Source: Chamaecrista fasciculata (Eukaryota > Streptophyta > Magnoliopsida > Fabales > Fabaceae). Taken from it: a DNA stretch of 64,000 nucleotides. A model generated the notes under the pieces. It had not been told where the DNA came from, searched no databases, and saw only the letters and a list, made by a program, of their open reading frames with translations. The position numbers were made by a program, and so were the translations under genes. This document shows positions 39,301 through 53,000 of the stretch, one piece after another; positions within the stretch are counted from its first letter, which is position 1; each line of letters starts with the position of its first letter. The stretch spans positions 1 to 64,000 of the forward strand of contig QANZ01029369.1 of NCBI GenBank assembly GCA_003254925.1, written 5' to 3'.

Positions 39301-42300
39301 GAAAGCAAAGGGACTAGAATTGTAACATCCTGCAGCACAGAGCTAGCATGGTTGAGTATATAATCCAATTATTTTCACATTGGTGGAGAGAATAAAGGAA
39401 TATTATTAGTTGTTGCTTGTTAGGGATACCTTTAATTTAGTTTCATATAAGTGCTTAACAGTAGCAATCAGGTCAGAAGAAGGTGTTGTCTCCTGAGTCA
39501 GTATTTGCAGCACCTTTCAGAACACGAAATCAACATTATAATCATTTAACCGTGTTATGATAATCCACTCTTAATAATGGAGCAAAATAAACTATTCTCA
39601 ACAGTCAGAGTAAGAAGTTACCAGCGTCAGCAGATTTTCACTTCCTTGAGGTGGATTAGATATAATATGCAGCATCTTAGAACAAGATTGTCCTAATGCC
39701 CTTAAAAGGATAGGAATGTGACGGTGAATGGCCTGAAAGTTCCCAAATAGAACAGATAAAAAACACTAAACTGAAAACCACCAGTACCGATAATAGTTTA
39801 AAAGCAACATCACAATGCCAGAGTAAACTCCATTGTCACATGAACATACCAGTACTCATAATTGAATGCCAACAGATTTATAACTAAATCAGGATAAATC
39901 TACTGAATTTCAGGCAAATCATATGATTGGATGTGACAACTCTTAATCTCAGACTCATACCAAAATTTTTTGTTGTTAAAGCATACTGGTGCACTACAAT
40001 GAGCAAGGAGAAATCCAGTATTCACCATTGGAAGAATTTTATGTTACCTCTAATCATGGGAATGTAACAAATAAACCAAAGTAAGAGATTTTCAACCTTA
40101 TTGGCTGTATCCTAAAATCAATATTGCCGAAAAGTTAACAGAACAAAATAATACCTGCTTCACAGTTTTTGGTGAACGCCCATAAACATCAAATATAATC
40201 TGAAGAAGACTGGGTTTCTACAAGGATTTCAATGATGTGTCAGTGTTAGAAAAGCAGGCACAGTCATTGTTAATATTGTTAAACACTAAGCCACATATGA
40301 AGTACAAGAAAAACAAACCTTTGTGCATATAGCAAAAAACAAAGACACAAGACGTTGAGCTTCAGAGAATGACACTGACGCAACACTCTGAACCATTGGT
40401 TTAGCAATTTTAGGGTCATTTTCAGAAGTTGTGGACTCTGAACCTTGCAACCGACGTTGCATTTCCTGACTTCCAACCTATAAAGGTAAAGACCAATAAT
40501 TGTAGTCAATTAATTAAGCACATTATCAAAAAAATGAGAAAAATTTCTTAAATGTAAATCCCAAAAGAAAAACAGATGCAACACTTTGAAGCATGTTAAG
40601 CTGTTTGCTCACAAGCCACAAGAAAACATAATTAGTACAAACTGTTCAACACTGTCAAAGAAACCCATGCAGATTCAAATGAATTCTGTAAAGCAGTCAT
40701 TAACTCGGAGAAGAGATAAAATAAGGGAGGTCGTAGAAAAAGATTACAAGTATCAATAATTATCATACCTCTGCTTCGGCTCTTTGCTCAGTGGGTCCAG
40801 ATTGAGGAAGACCCGTGTCTAAGACTTTATGATCTACAACAGACAGAAGCATTTCTTTTGCATATTGTTCAACATCTTCTGATATATAGCTCAGCTGATA
40901 GAGTTTGTTGGCCACCTGTCCAATGCAAATAAAGCCTAGTGGTCACACTACAAATTGATAGTCGGTCAGATTTCAAACAACTGTAAGTGTTTATATACCA
41001 GCCTAATAGCTTTTGCTCGAATCTCATCCTGTGGATGAACAGCACACTGCCACGTAGAAAAGAATACATTAATCCTATGAAAGACATGAAACTAGGCAAT
41101 TTAAATTTAAATAGATTTGGGTCTATATACAAACAATCACTGTGAAAATGTCGCTATAATTAGGCGTTCAGTCCTTCATTTCATTTTTCTTACCCATACT
41201 CAGAAACTTGCAACAAAACAAATAACATGTGCTAACAACAGCTGGAAATTGAACAAAAATAATTGAACAAAGAAAACTATGGTCAACAAGCAAAGCGACG
41301 ATACATCTAGCAGAAAATCTACTTCTACTGTTTTATTACAATATTTCAAACCACAATTCCATGAATACAAAAGCATGATATATCCTGCATATTGAAAAAA
41401 ACATCCTGAGTCATGAAAGAATTAATATGAAAATTTAAGGTATTGAAAATCCTTATATCGTGAATCAAAGCAATATACTTCCCAATATTAGTACCTTTAG
41501 CTATACATATTTAAGTGTAATGGATAGGGAAAAAGAGAGGGGGGGAAACACAAGCTCATTCTAAAGATTGAAGAACCCTTTCTTGAAGAATGCATACAAG
41601 GTAAACTCAGAAGTTAATCAAACAAAATAATTAATTTGTACATTGACAAACACAATATATGGTTTCACCCACATCCATGAATCTACTTTTATCATTTCAT
41701 GGCTATAATAAAACATTGTGATCAATATGAATAGAACTACTATACCTTTCCAATTACTTTTGCAGTACTATAAGCATAACTATATGAAAACCTAATCATT
41801 GCATAAAGACAGGACAGGATGGTTTTTGCACTTAATGCTGTCCAAATTACAGGAATTATTATGTTAATAGAAGTCATGAATGACAAGATACCTTTAATGC
41901 TATACCTAAGCAGGCTTGCCGATATTGTGGACGGCCCAATATTAAACTCCAGATGGCACCAAGGCCTTGAGTTACACGTTCAATGTCACGGACAACTTTA
42001 CCATGATTATCAATAATAGTAGAACAGCAAAGATCATTCAAAACCTCCAAGACAGATTCAGGCAAATGAGGAACATCCCCTAGAAGCCTACTAAAAGACT
42101 TGTCTAACGGCGGAAAAAACTCCAAGAGAGATTTGGTCTACAAGGAAACAGAAGAATCAAGTTTTCTCAGAAAGAAATTAAATACTACAAAAAATCTATT
42201 TATCAAAGGAGGCCAAACAAACTATAATACCTACCACTCCCAAGAGGAAATTCTCATATAAAACAGCAGTAGATGAAGAGTTTGAAATTGAATCCAATAC

Positions 42301-45300
42301 AATGTGGGAGTGCAAATGGTACAAAATATGCAATATAAGTTCATGCCCCTGCAAATTCATTTCAAAGTAATACGTTAAAAATACTTAGAAACAATACAGA
42401 AAACAAATTGGCAGTCATATTTGCTAATCAGAATGAATCTCCAATCCACATATAACGATTAAAAATAAACTCTGTAACACAAGCTAATCTTTGTATCCCA
42501 TTTGATTTGAATATAACCTGTTTTGCCACTCAAAAAAGTTATGATGTAATAAAACAAGCTGATCTTGGTATCCATTTGACTTTATGGCTCATTCTCTGAA
42601 ATGAAGCGACAATTATTATGACACTTACCCCCTCAAAGATGCATAGTTGACAACTTAATCAGGACCAGATCAATCCTTCATGAGATCATTATTTGATTTC
42701 ACCCATTATATTACCCAACATATTTTTCATAAGTTCCCACAACATCAAAATTCTACCTTATTTTACAACCAGGAACAAAGCATATATGTGCTTAGAAATA
42801 CTACAATTTTGTTTGTATTATAGCTTAAGCTTGCAATAGCACAAAAACTAAGGACTGTTTAGCAAGTGACAATTTACTACTAAGAAATAATTTATAAATC
42901 ACCAATTAATATATAGTAGTGGCAAATGAATACATGAAGCATCACATGCATATTCTGCATTTCAAGTACCTTCATTGAGTGCATGCAAATTCCAATCCAA
43001 TTCTTTCACTTAAATGCAAAATATCAAACAAAAAAGACACATTCAAACGGGAAGACCCTTGAACTTTTTTGAAAGAAAAAGAAATAAAACTAAGATTGAA
43101 AAGTACACAACAACGATGTTTAACTACACATAATCAAGAATATTCCAGTAAATTTGCATTACTCAGACAATCATAAAAAGAAAAACAAAAACATGCACAA
43201 AAAGAGAAAGACTAAAATAATGTAAAATACAATTTTCAAAATAAAGCAAGTTCAAATGCTAGTACCTTTCGCCACTGGTTATCCAAGATTTGCTTTTGCA
43301 GCATCAGAATAAACTCTTTATCATCAACAATCTGAATGGGAGGACCAATATATTATTGATAGTAATGCTCAAAACACACAGATAACAATTACTAAAACAG
43401 ATAAGCACTCCAGCATTCATTCATTATGTTATACTCAACATTTTTAATCCCACATCATCTAGCAGCAGTTTAAAGTTTGACGTTAAATCAAATATATTTG
43501 TGGAATTATTTATCCGTTTCCTCCAAGCAGGAAAAAAAATTAAAAATGGAAGAGTTATTCTTTTGTTTTTTTTCATAAATTTAGGCAATTTTTTTTTTCA
43601 AAATAGGACACAAAAAAACCTCCATATTATACAATCCCTGCCACTAGTTTTTATTTGCAAAAAAAGCAGGATTAAAACGTAGGAAAGCTCAATTCTCCCA
43701 AAAATCTTAAATGTAGATATTTAGTCCCTCTTTCACTTCCCTCTAAAAAAAAAATGTCTAGCAAGTGATATAAATATACATATGCTAAGAGGAAAAGTAA
43801 CAAAGATAAGATGCCCAAAATACGGGGTGTATCTATTTTGTATTTCAACTTCTTTATTTTACTTCTGTACACAATAATTTATGTTACAACATTCTGCAAT
43901 CTGTCTTGACAACCTCTAATGTGAAGTTAATCTCCCTTTCATCTGAAATAACTATTTCAAGGATAATAAAGCAACAGGGTAGATTAAAGACTTTAATTAA
44001 CTACCACTTATCCACAAACTTATTTTTAGGGTAAGGTTTTGTATATTACCCTAAAAATAAGTTTGTGGAAAACTATCCAAGAAACTATCCGAAAAGATCT
44101 AGCTATCAATAACCTTACGGTTGACATGTGCAAGTATAGAACACGTTGGCGTCAGTTGATTCATATAGCCGACCCCACCTAGTGGGATAAGGCTTTGGTT
44201 GTTGTTGTTGTTGTTGTTGTTGTTTTGTATATTGGAAAGATTAGTCTGAGAATGAAAGTTTCGAGATCGGCCAGTTACTGTATTTATATATTTTATCTTT
44301 ATTAATTATAAGTTTCTTTGTTATGGCACATCGAGGACTGTTGCCTTTATATAGTAATACAGATTTTCTCAATAAAAACTGATACAAGATAGTTGAACAC
44401 AGATTCTAAACTTTACATGCACAATTTACGAAACCAAAATAAAACAAATTAAGTCCATACCTCCAACATAATTACAAACTGAAACATTAAAATAATTACC
44501 TGAGCTACCATTCGAGCAAGTAATGGCATGCAAAACTGCTGACAATCTGTCCCATTCAAATTCTTGTATGACTCGATAATATGCTTAATTGCCATGTGTT
44601 TGATGATACTTTCCTGATCTTTGGATAGTTCAACATATGGTGGAAGCTGTGGTAATTCCAGACAAGTATCTTCTGATGAAGACGCAATTGTAACATCAGC
44701 AGAAAACTGGTCAAATTCCACTATAGATGGTGAATCTGGCCCTTTTGCCTCAGTATCTGATTGCTCCACGGTACTGGGATCCTCATCTACTGTAGCAGTA
44801 GCAGAAAATGAGGGATCCAAAGAAGCATTTGGTTCCGGATTGCGATCAGTATCTCCAGGCTTCTCTTGAACCTCTATTTTGGGAATTGGATGCTCAGATC
44901 CTGAAACTGGTGGACCTTCAGAGATCATGTCTTCACTTTTGCTACTGGTTGTTTGGGGTGCTGGACTACTGTCAATTGTAGTTGCAACAGGATGTGAAAC
45001 AGGCTTAGTCAAAGACAATGAATCATCATAGTCCAATTTTAAGGCACAAGTGTCCTCCATAACTGATACAGCAGTTCCTGCTACACGCCTTGGATCAAGC
45101 CGACGAGGATCCTGAAAATTGTACCAGGAGTGATACAAGGTAGCCAAACAAATTAGCATTTTATGATAACATATACAGAAATATAAACTAATTGATACTG
45201 ATTCTTGCAAACATAAGCAACAATATTACCCTGCGTGGGTCACGTTTTGAATCAGCAGGAAGATTATTGACATTAGAGATGTCAGAGAGTGATGAGCCAG

Positions 45301-47051
45301 TAGCTGTAGCTGTAGCTGTAGCTGAAGGAAATGGAGCCTGTGCATTAATAGCAGAGGATTGAACATAATTTATTGGAGCAGATGTAGCAAAAACCTGTGA
45401 TTGACTGCCTTGGATGTCAACTTGTGTTACTGGAGAACTATCGGGCCTTGTCAATGATGGGGGTGTCTTGGGCAAGTGTCTCATGTTAGTTATGACAATA
45501 TCAGCTAACAAATCATGATGGATCTTTGATATAAGGATTTCAAGAGATTCAGCACCTCTTTCTCCTTCAGCAAGCAAAGCACTAATCACAGTAATCATTT
45601 GCTCCACAGCACTTAGTTCACTATCCAGAACAGGAACATTAGAAGATAATCCATTGACACAGTAAAGATCCTGCCCAGAATCAACTATTTGGACTGGTAA
45701 AGAAGAGTGTGGATCAGGACCAGAACGAATTCTCTTAGAGATGACCTCATGACCATTGGGCAATTGTTCATTATCTAAAGGCATGGATCTTTTTCTAGAT
45801 AATTCCCCAGAAACAGGCATCTGAGTTAATAAAAGAGCATCCTGAGCATTAAAAACAAAACTGAATGTGAGACAAAGTCATGAAAACTGCTAGCAACTAG
45901 TTCTTAAAGCCACCAGCTTTGCAGCCACAACTCACAAGCAGTAAGTCACCTCTTACCTTGCTAGCTCTAGCATCACGAATAAATCGATCACCATGTTTAG
46001 TCAATCTGTCAACTTGCCGAATGACTTGATCAGCAGCATCCCCTGCATTCATAAACCGCAGACTCTTTACCAGTCTTTCTCTTGACTGCAAAAAATGAAG
46101 AGAATTCTTACTATTAGCATAGAATCCTAATAAGAGCACTATATATTTCAGTCTCCTTTTTGTTTTGCTCTTTATGACGTTGCTTTATTGCATGCTAAGC
46201 TCAAAACAAAATGCCACACAGGAAGTAGGCATACAGCATATAGAACTTATGTGCCCAAGTTTTAGATGACAAATTAAATAGTGTGTTATCCATCAAGTCA
46301 TAGACTCATAGCTTCTCCCTCTTTCTTATTTACCCTTACAGCCTATACTTTTTTTTTACTTGCTATTCAAGTTCTAACGCAATAGCTTACTTTCAGTAGT
46401 TGATGAGACTCACAAGCTTCGTTTGTCCTTTTTTGTTCCTTGGCACCGTTTCTATAGTTTAATTTTCTTCCCACTTCCATTTTTGTGGCTCTGCTACAGG
46501 CTAACAAGTTCAGGGAACATGCAATTGAACATTATTTGAAAAATAAGATCTCCAATTCTAGGCTTGATGGTGACTTAGAAAATGTAATCCTTTAGGCAAG
46601 TAATGAGAAAATATATGTCCCAGAACTTATCTTGTAGTTTTGCATGATAAATTAAATAATATCTCAAGATCAACAAAGTAGGTTGATGCAAGCATATTTA
46701 CCTCTAGCATTGGTAAGCAAGTGCACCTTAAAAATCCCAAAAAAGCTGTTCTTAAGGAGTATTGAATACTGGAAGCATGGCATCCTTTTACTGTCTGAAT
46801 TGGATCAAAATCAAACAATGCAGGAAGAACAGTATTACAGTGCTGTGGCCTTCTCCTTGCTATCATTGCAAGACTGTTGAAAGAAACAAACTAAGGGTTA
46901 AATTGTGCCAACAGTGAGATTAGGAGTAAAAAAAAAAGAGAAACAGCACTTCAACAGCACAAACTAAATATAATCATTAGGAGTTATTGAAACTTAACAA
47001 ACAAATCAATTACTTCCAGGCAATCAGGAGATATAAGCACATCAGTACATA

Positions 47052-47086
<35 letters not shown>

Positions 47087-50000
47087 TTCACTTGTAAAGG
47101 TTCAAGCTCATGCATTCAAACATGCTCCAAAACAGCCTAACTCTTAGCCACCAACATGTATACAACAACAACAACAAACAAAACCAACAAGTATACTTAT
47201 TTTATATACTAATAACAACCATTCAGTAATATATGATCAAGGAATTCATCATAAAAAATATACAGCAGCATCAGTTACATTCACTACATTCACAAGTATC
47301 AGATTGTCAGCATCTAATCCCATATGAACTCGTCTTCTTTTTTCAATTAAATACAGATACGTAACCCTATACCTACATAATATGCTACTAAGTTGCTCAG
47401 AGATATATCATTGCAGCTAAATCAAAATTCAAACTGATAAATATGCGTCTAACATATTATAATTTCCCATTGGATTAGAGTAGGACATAGAGAGTTTGTG
47501 GGAGCAAAAAGAAGGATGAGCATATTCACAAAGGTAAAAATCAGAATTTTAAAAAGAAAATTTCTATTGAAACCAAGATGAGTCTAATTCAACAGACCAG
47601 TTACTATACTGACAATGTTTTGCAAATTTCATAAATCTGTGACGCAAAAAAAGTGAGGAAGACAATATGCAAAAAATGTGGGATGATATAGCCCAAAAAT
47701 ACTAGGATGATCTCATAGATCTTTGACCCCACAGGGGTAAATGTAGAAAACTAACTACACATCAAAAATTTCGAAATAAGTTGAGATTTTCAATAAATTA
47801 TACTTCTGTTTCCAGCAAATTCTTGTAACTTGTGACTTGTAACAGTTTTGTCACATCTAATTGAAAAAGTCAGCCTCTAGCATGAATTTAGATAAATTAA
47901 GAGAAGACAAAAAAATCAACAATGAAATCCATAATTTTAACATAAATAAGTATGAAAATTCTCAAATAATGAAATAAATCACATACAATTACTTTCATCC
48001 AAGAACTTCAACAAAAGTATGCAGAATCCACCACGCTCAAACTATAACTAATAAGTAATAACTGTGAAGATCCAGAAGATACAACCTATAGCTACATAAA
48101 TATGCATATAATGCCAAGACTTCTGCTAACCTTTAGTAATCTGTTGATACAAAACTAACAATTTCCCTTAACAATATGAGCCAGTATACTAAAAGTAACT
48201 CATTAAAACAAAACTCTTAGAAGAAAACATAAACTAATTAGGACTTGATGCATCTAGGCAGCAAATTAAACACAGAAGCAGGAGAAAACTACACCATAAA
48301 GCTGAACTTTGAAAAGAGAAGCGCAACAAATTACTTGAGTTAAAAGTAATTGTAACATGGATCTCATGAGTCACATCGCATCTCTTTTCCTCTGTGAACT
48401 TCTAAATGCATTTGTATCCTATCTATGCCAATTTTCCAGTCATATGTGAACTATATTACCAAAGGCCTCATAAAAGTCTTTTAATATTAAGAAAAAAAAT
48501 CAGCAGAGATTATGCAACTGAACCCTTTTAATCTGAAAGGTCAATGCATAAAGTTTAGAGAATATTGAAAAACAAATCAGCTGGTAATCAAGCTTTCTAA
48601 AGGATTGTAACGTTTGTAGCAAATAAAAAAAATCCAAAATTTTCCATATTTAGCCCTCTCGAAGTTGTTGATATTTTAGTTTTAGATTTCTGCATGACCA
48701 TCCAAAACTGTAGGCACCACAGGAAGTATTCCAACTGGCATGAAAAGATGAAGTAAAGATTTTTCATACGATGATGCATCTATATAATTTCTATGCATTG
48801 ATATATCCAGGAAAAAGAGCAATCATGTCACCAGAGATATGTTCAAGAACAAGCATTAAAAAGATACTGCTGCCACCAGTAGAAACTCAATAAGCATACA
48901 GTCCATACTGATGGAGAACAAATATAAAATAGCAGCAGTAGTAACTACAAGTGTGCTTCCAAATTCCAACAGCAAAGCCATATGCATCCAATTAATTTCT
49001 TCAGGTTGTCAAACCATTAACAATGATCCACATATGTATGCTTGTAATCATAGATCTTAAGACTCATTTTCTAATGCAACCTATATTCAGGTTACAAATA
49101 TAGATTGAAGGAACCACTCTATTTGAGTCAGATGTACTGTCAAAAGAAAAGCAACAATTCAAGCAAAGGACTGCTAGGAACTTGAAAAGAACGGCCACTG
49201 CCAACTAAAAAGTATGTGCTGCAGTACGAACAAACTTTTAACACTAGTTTGGAGTTATTCATAAACATAATATTCATAGCCACAGCCATATCAGGACGCC
49301 AGCCAGAAAGTTTATATACATTGAACCACTTATATATTTTCATGGATTTTTTTGTCCTTGTTGTTTCTTTTTTTCTTTTTTTGTTGGGGGAGAAGGGGTC
49401 TAGTTAGCTTTGCATGCAGTTTCTAGTCCATTGCACATGTCACGATATTAATTTTTAATAGCAGGTTTGAACTGCATATCAGGTAAAAATGAAACGGGAT
49501 GAACATGGAATTAACATTTTAAAAGCTGGCTACCAGCACAGTCAGAAGATCAGCAGAACAGGTAAGCATAGACGTTACAGGGTAAACTGTGCAAAGGATC
49601 CAGTATTCCAAATATACTAACAAATGGAATGAAATTAAAATCCATAAAGATGGATCAAAAGCACAAATAATAACAAAAGCCCCCACCAAACTATAATTTG
49701 AATTATTGAAGCACTAAAGTTGTATCAACTGTTATATACATTTTCAGTTTCTCTAAACAGCACCAGCTGTATGTGTATACAGCACAAAAAATTTACAGAG
49801 TAAACAGTCTATTTAACAGTTTACAAATATAAACTGCATCACTTGACAACCATGTTTCCTCTGTTCATGAGATGACCAATTTATGAATCAGTTATGAATA
49901 CTTATCACCGACCAGCGGAAGCTCCACAGTATAAACAATGAAGCATCTAAAATAGTCTACCCTTGTAACTTTCATAAAATGACTCGGCAATGCAGCAGTA

Positions 50001-53000
50001 TCCAAAGTCATTAACTCCTCGTGGAGAGCTGGTCAACATGCTGCAATGATATAAAAACAAGCACTTGAACTTGTTCTGAGTTTCCACGCTTCAGTGATCC
50101 CTCCATACTTTTGATGACAGTATAACCAGGGGGACAATGAAGTTATATACTAAGTTTTTTAAAGCTTTCATGGATCTGAAGCGAAGACATATAATAGCAT
50201 CAGTAATTAGAAGAGAAGAGAACATCATGTATAGTTGTAAACTATAATAAGATATACACTTGTCACCTTCCTGCATGTAATGGAGAACAGGAACTAGAGA
50301 GTAGAGACAATAATAATCTAAATTTTAAGACAAAAAACACTTATTGCATAGAAAATATAGCAGCTGCAACAAATGTTAAATGTACAAAATTTTATTGCTC
50401 TTCAACTTCAGAACCATTATCTTTTAGGCTACAATCCATTTTAAAAAATATAATTTGATATAGGCCACTAGATATGCAGAGGAATGGCTCACATGTGATG
50501 CAAACACAGCGAAAATACGTTAGCTTGAAGGTGCTCTTCAATTTATACACGAGAAATATCAACTATTTATAATCTCTGTTCCTCTTTGCATTAATTTCTC
50601 CACAAAACCATGACCTGAAACCCATGGAGATGCCCAAAGCCCCAAAGTTGCAGATAAGAATTTCAATCATTTATAACCTCTCTTTCTCTTTGCCAATATA
50701 TAATCAAAACCAAGACCACCATCACCCTCTTACCAGTTATAGATGAGTTATACCCAAAATTAGAATCCAGAATATGTGGTACAGAAAGAGAAATTATCAG
50801 ACTTGAAAGTTCTCTAAATTTCCCAACTTGCAGGACCATATACTACACTAAAAGTAAAAGAGTATAAAATAAAGCCATATCCTGCATGGACAATTGGACA
50901 TGTAACATTTATTTCACAAAAAGAATCAGAACCAAAAATCGGTCCTTGTGTTTCAAGAGACACAAAAAAAGTGTGCAAGGCAAGCAACTAGGAGCCTTAA
51001 ACTGTGCACCAATGTTTAAGTTAACATGTTACCTATTAGTAAATCTAATGTTCGCATGTTACCTATTAAGAAAAAGAGAGACACCAGATGATAAATCTAA
51101 TGTTTCCAAAAATAAATAAATAAATAAATTTTACGTTACCACAGGATGCACACAATTCTCTATTCAAGAAATAAATCGACCAAGAAAAGTGATGAATAAT
51201 ACAGGACACAGTAAAGAGTACATGATTAATGCAAACTATATCATGGCAGAAACAAGCATTCTGCAGTCTGTCACAATATAAGGTCCACTGTGATGTAGTA
51301 TGTATATTTTCATCTACACATATATAGAGTCATCATGGGCCACGAAACTCCAAACTATGACACTGTCCTATTAAGAGTTCATGATAGATTAAAAATCAAT
51401 AACTCTAAACAAACCAGCAGTTCAATTCCAGAAGGAGAGGCACAGTTTGGCATTTCATATACTCATGCTATTTAGTATCACATTAATAATCAAGAAAATA
51501 GACTAAAAGATCCAGAATACACACAAAACTAACATATTTAGTTCTCATGAAATTAAGGAAGATAAAGACAACCAACATTTTAATCCCAATACAAGAGCAC
51601 TTAGGAGGTGTGTGCCCAATATGTAAAAAGAAGTTGTAGAAAACCAATAGATTGAATTAATTAAAGTTGAAGAAAACTGATAGCCTGTCCTACTTTAATC
51701 TTAATTATGGTCTCCCAATATCAGTTAACAAAAGGAAAATGAAGACAATCCTTTATATGCAACCACATAGTTTAAGAAAAGGACTACCGGAGTCCGGAAG
51801 TTCGCAAAGTATTTAAATCAATCCTTTATATGCATCCACATAATTTAAGAAGTAGACTAGCACACAGTTGGCACAGGAGTTAAATTGTCAGAAATCAAAG
51901 ATGTCTAAGACACAAATGTAACATACAGATTTATTAACTGCTTACGCATGAAAACTTACCAATTAATAACAGTAATTGTCAAGCTACCAGGGAGACTGCC
52001 AGCTGATTGCAATAAATTTAATAGAATACCAATAGTCCGATTTGCTTCTGACATTAGTATCTCCGGATCAATAACAGGGTGATTACCCTCCAAACATGAG
52101 ATATTAAATGTTTTTCTGCCTCCTGTTTTTGCATCAATGTTAAGCTGTTAATATCAAATTGGATATGCGTATGGAAACTATAAAAAAATCTTAGTGACTA
52201 CTACAGCAAAATAAGAATGACTACTTTTAAAGCCCATCCTCCTGGTCTCATTATATAATAATTGTCAGGTTCATGAAATTTGAAAATACCTTCTGAAACT
52301 GACTTCTCAGGATCACTAATGTCAGATGAAAAAAGTAAGACTATTGTTTCCAAAAACTTCAGTGCCAGCAACTTTGATCCAACTGAACCAGGCTACAATA
52401 CCAAGAAAACCAACTCTTCAATCAGTAGAACATAAAGTCAATTTCCACCCCATGTTCAAGTAATATGACTACAATGCAAAATATGCACTGAAGTTTCAAC
52501 ATAACACTAAAAGCAAACACAAGAAACAAGCCTATCTGTTAAGTGTAGTATTTGCAAACTTGAATTTGATTATGATAAATGCATTAGATCGTATAACTTT
52601 AATTAACTGATGAAAGCAGAAAATCATATTCAAAAACAAAGATAACAAGACATAACTACCAGTCTACGGTCAATAAATACAGATTTACTCCAAGTTCTAA
52701 GTTTTACAGATGCAAAAGCTATCAGATAACTTCAAGCATTATGCCACATGACTCGTATAAATAGACTTCATCACTTAAATGCATGAGGATCCTCAGCCTC
52801 ATTTGCAAAATATCTTTACAAGAGAAAACAATAACCATAATGAAAATAGTTGTGGCAGCAGACCGGTAAAAGTAGTGTCTGTTTCAAGGCTAACAAAGTA
52901 ACAAGAACAACAACAACAACAACAACCAAGCCTTTTCCCACTAGGTGGGGTCGGCTATATGGATCAACTGATTTGCAAGAGACTATGGCATTAACTGTGG

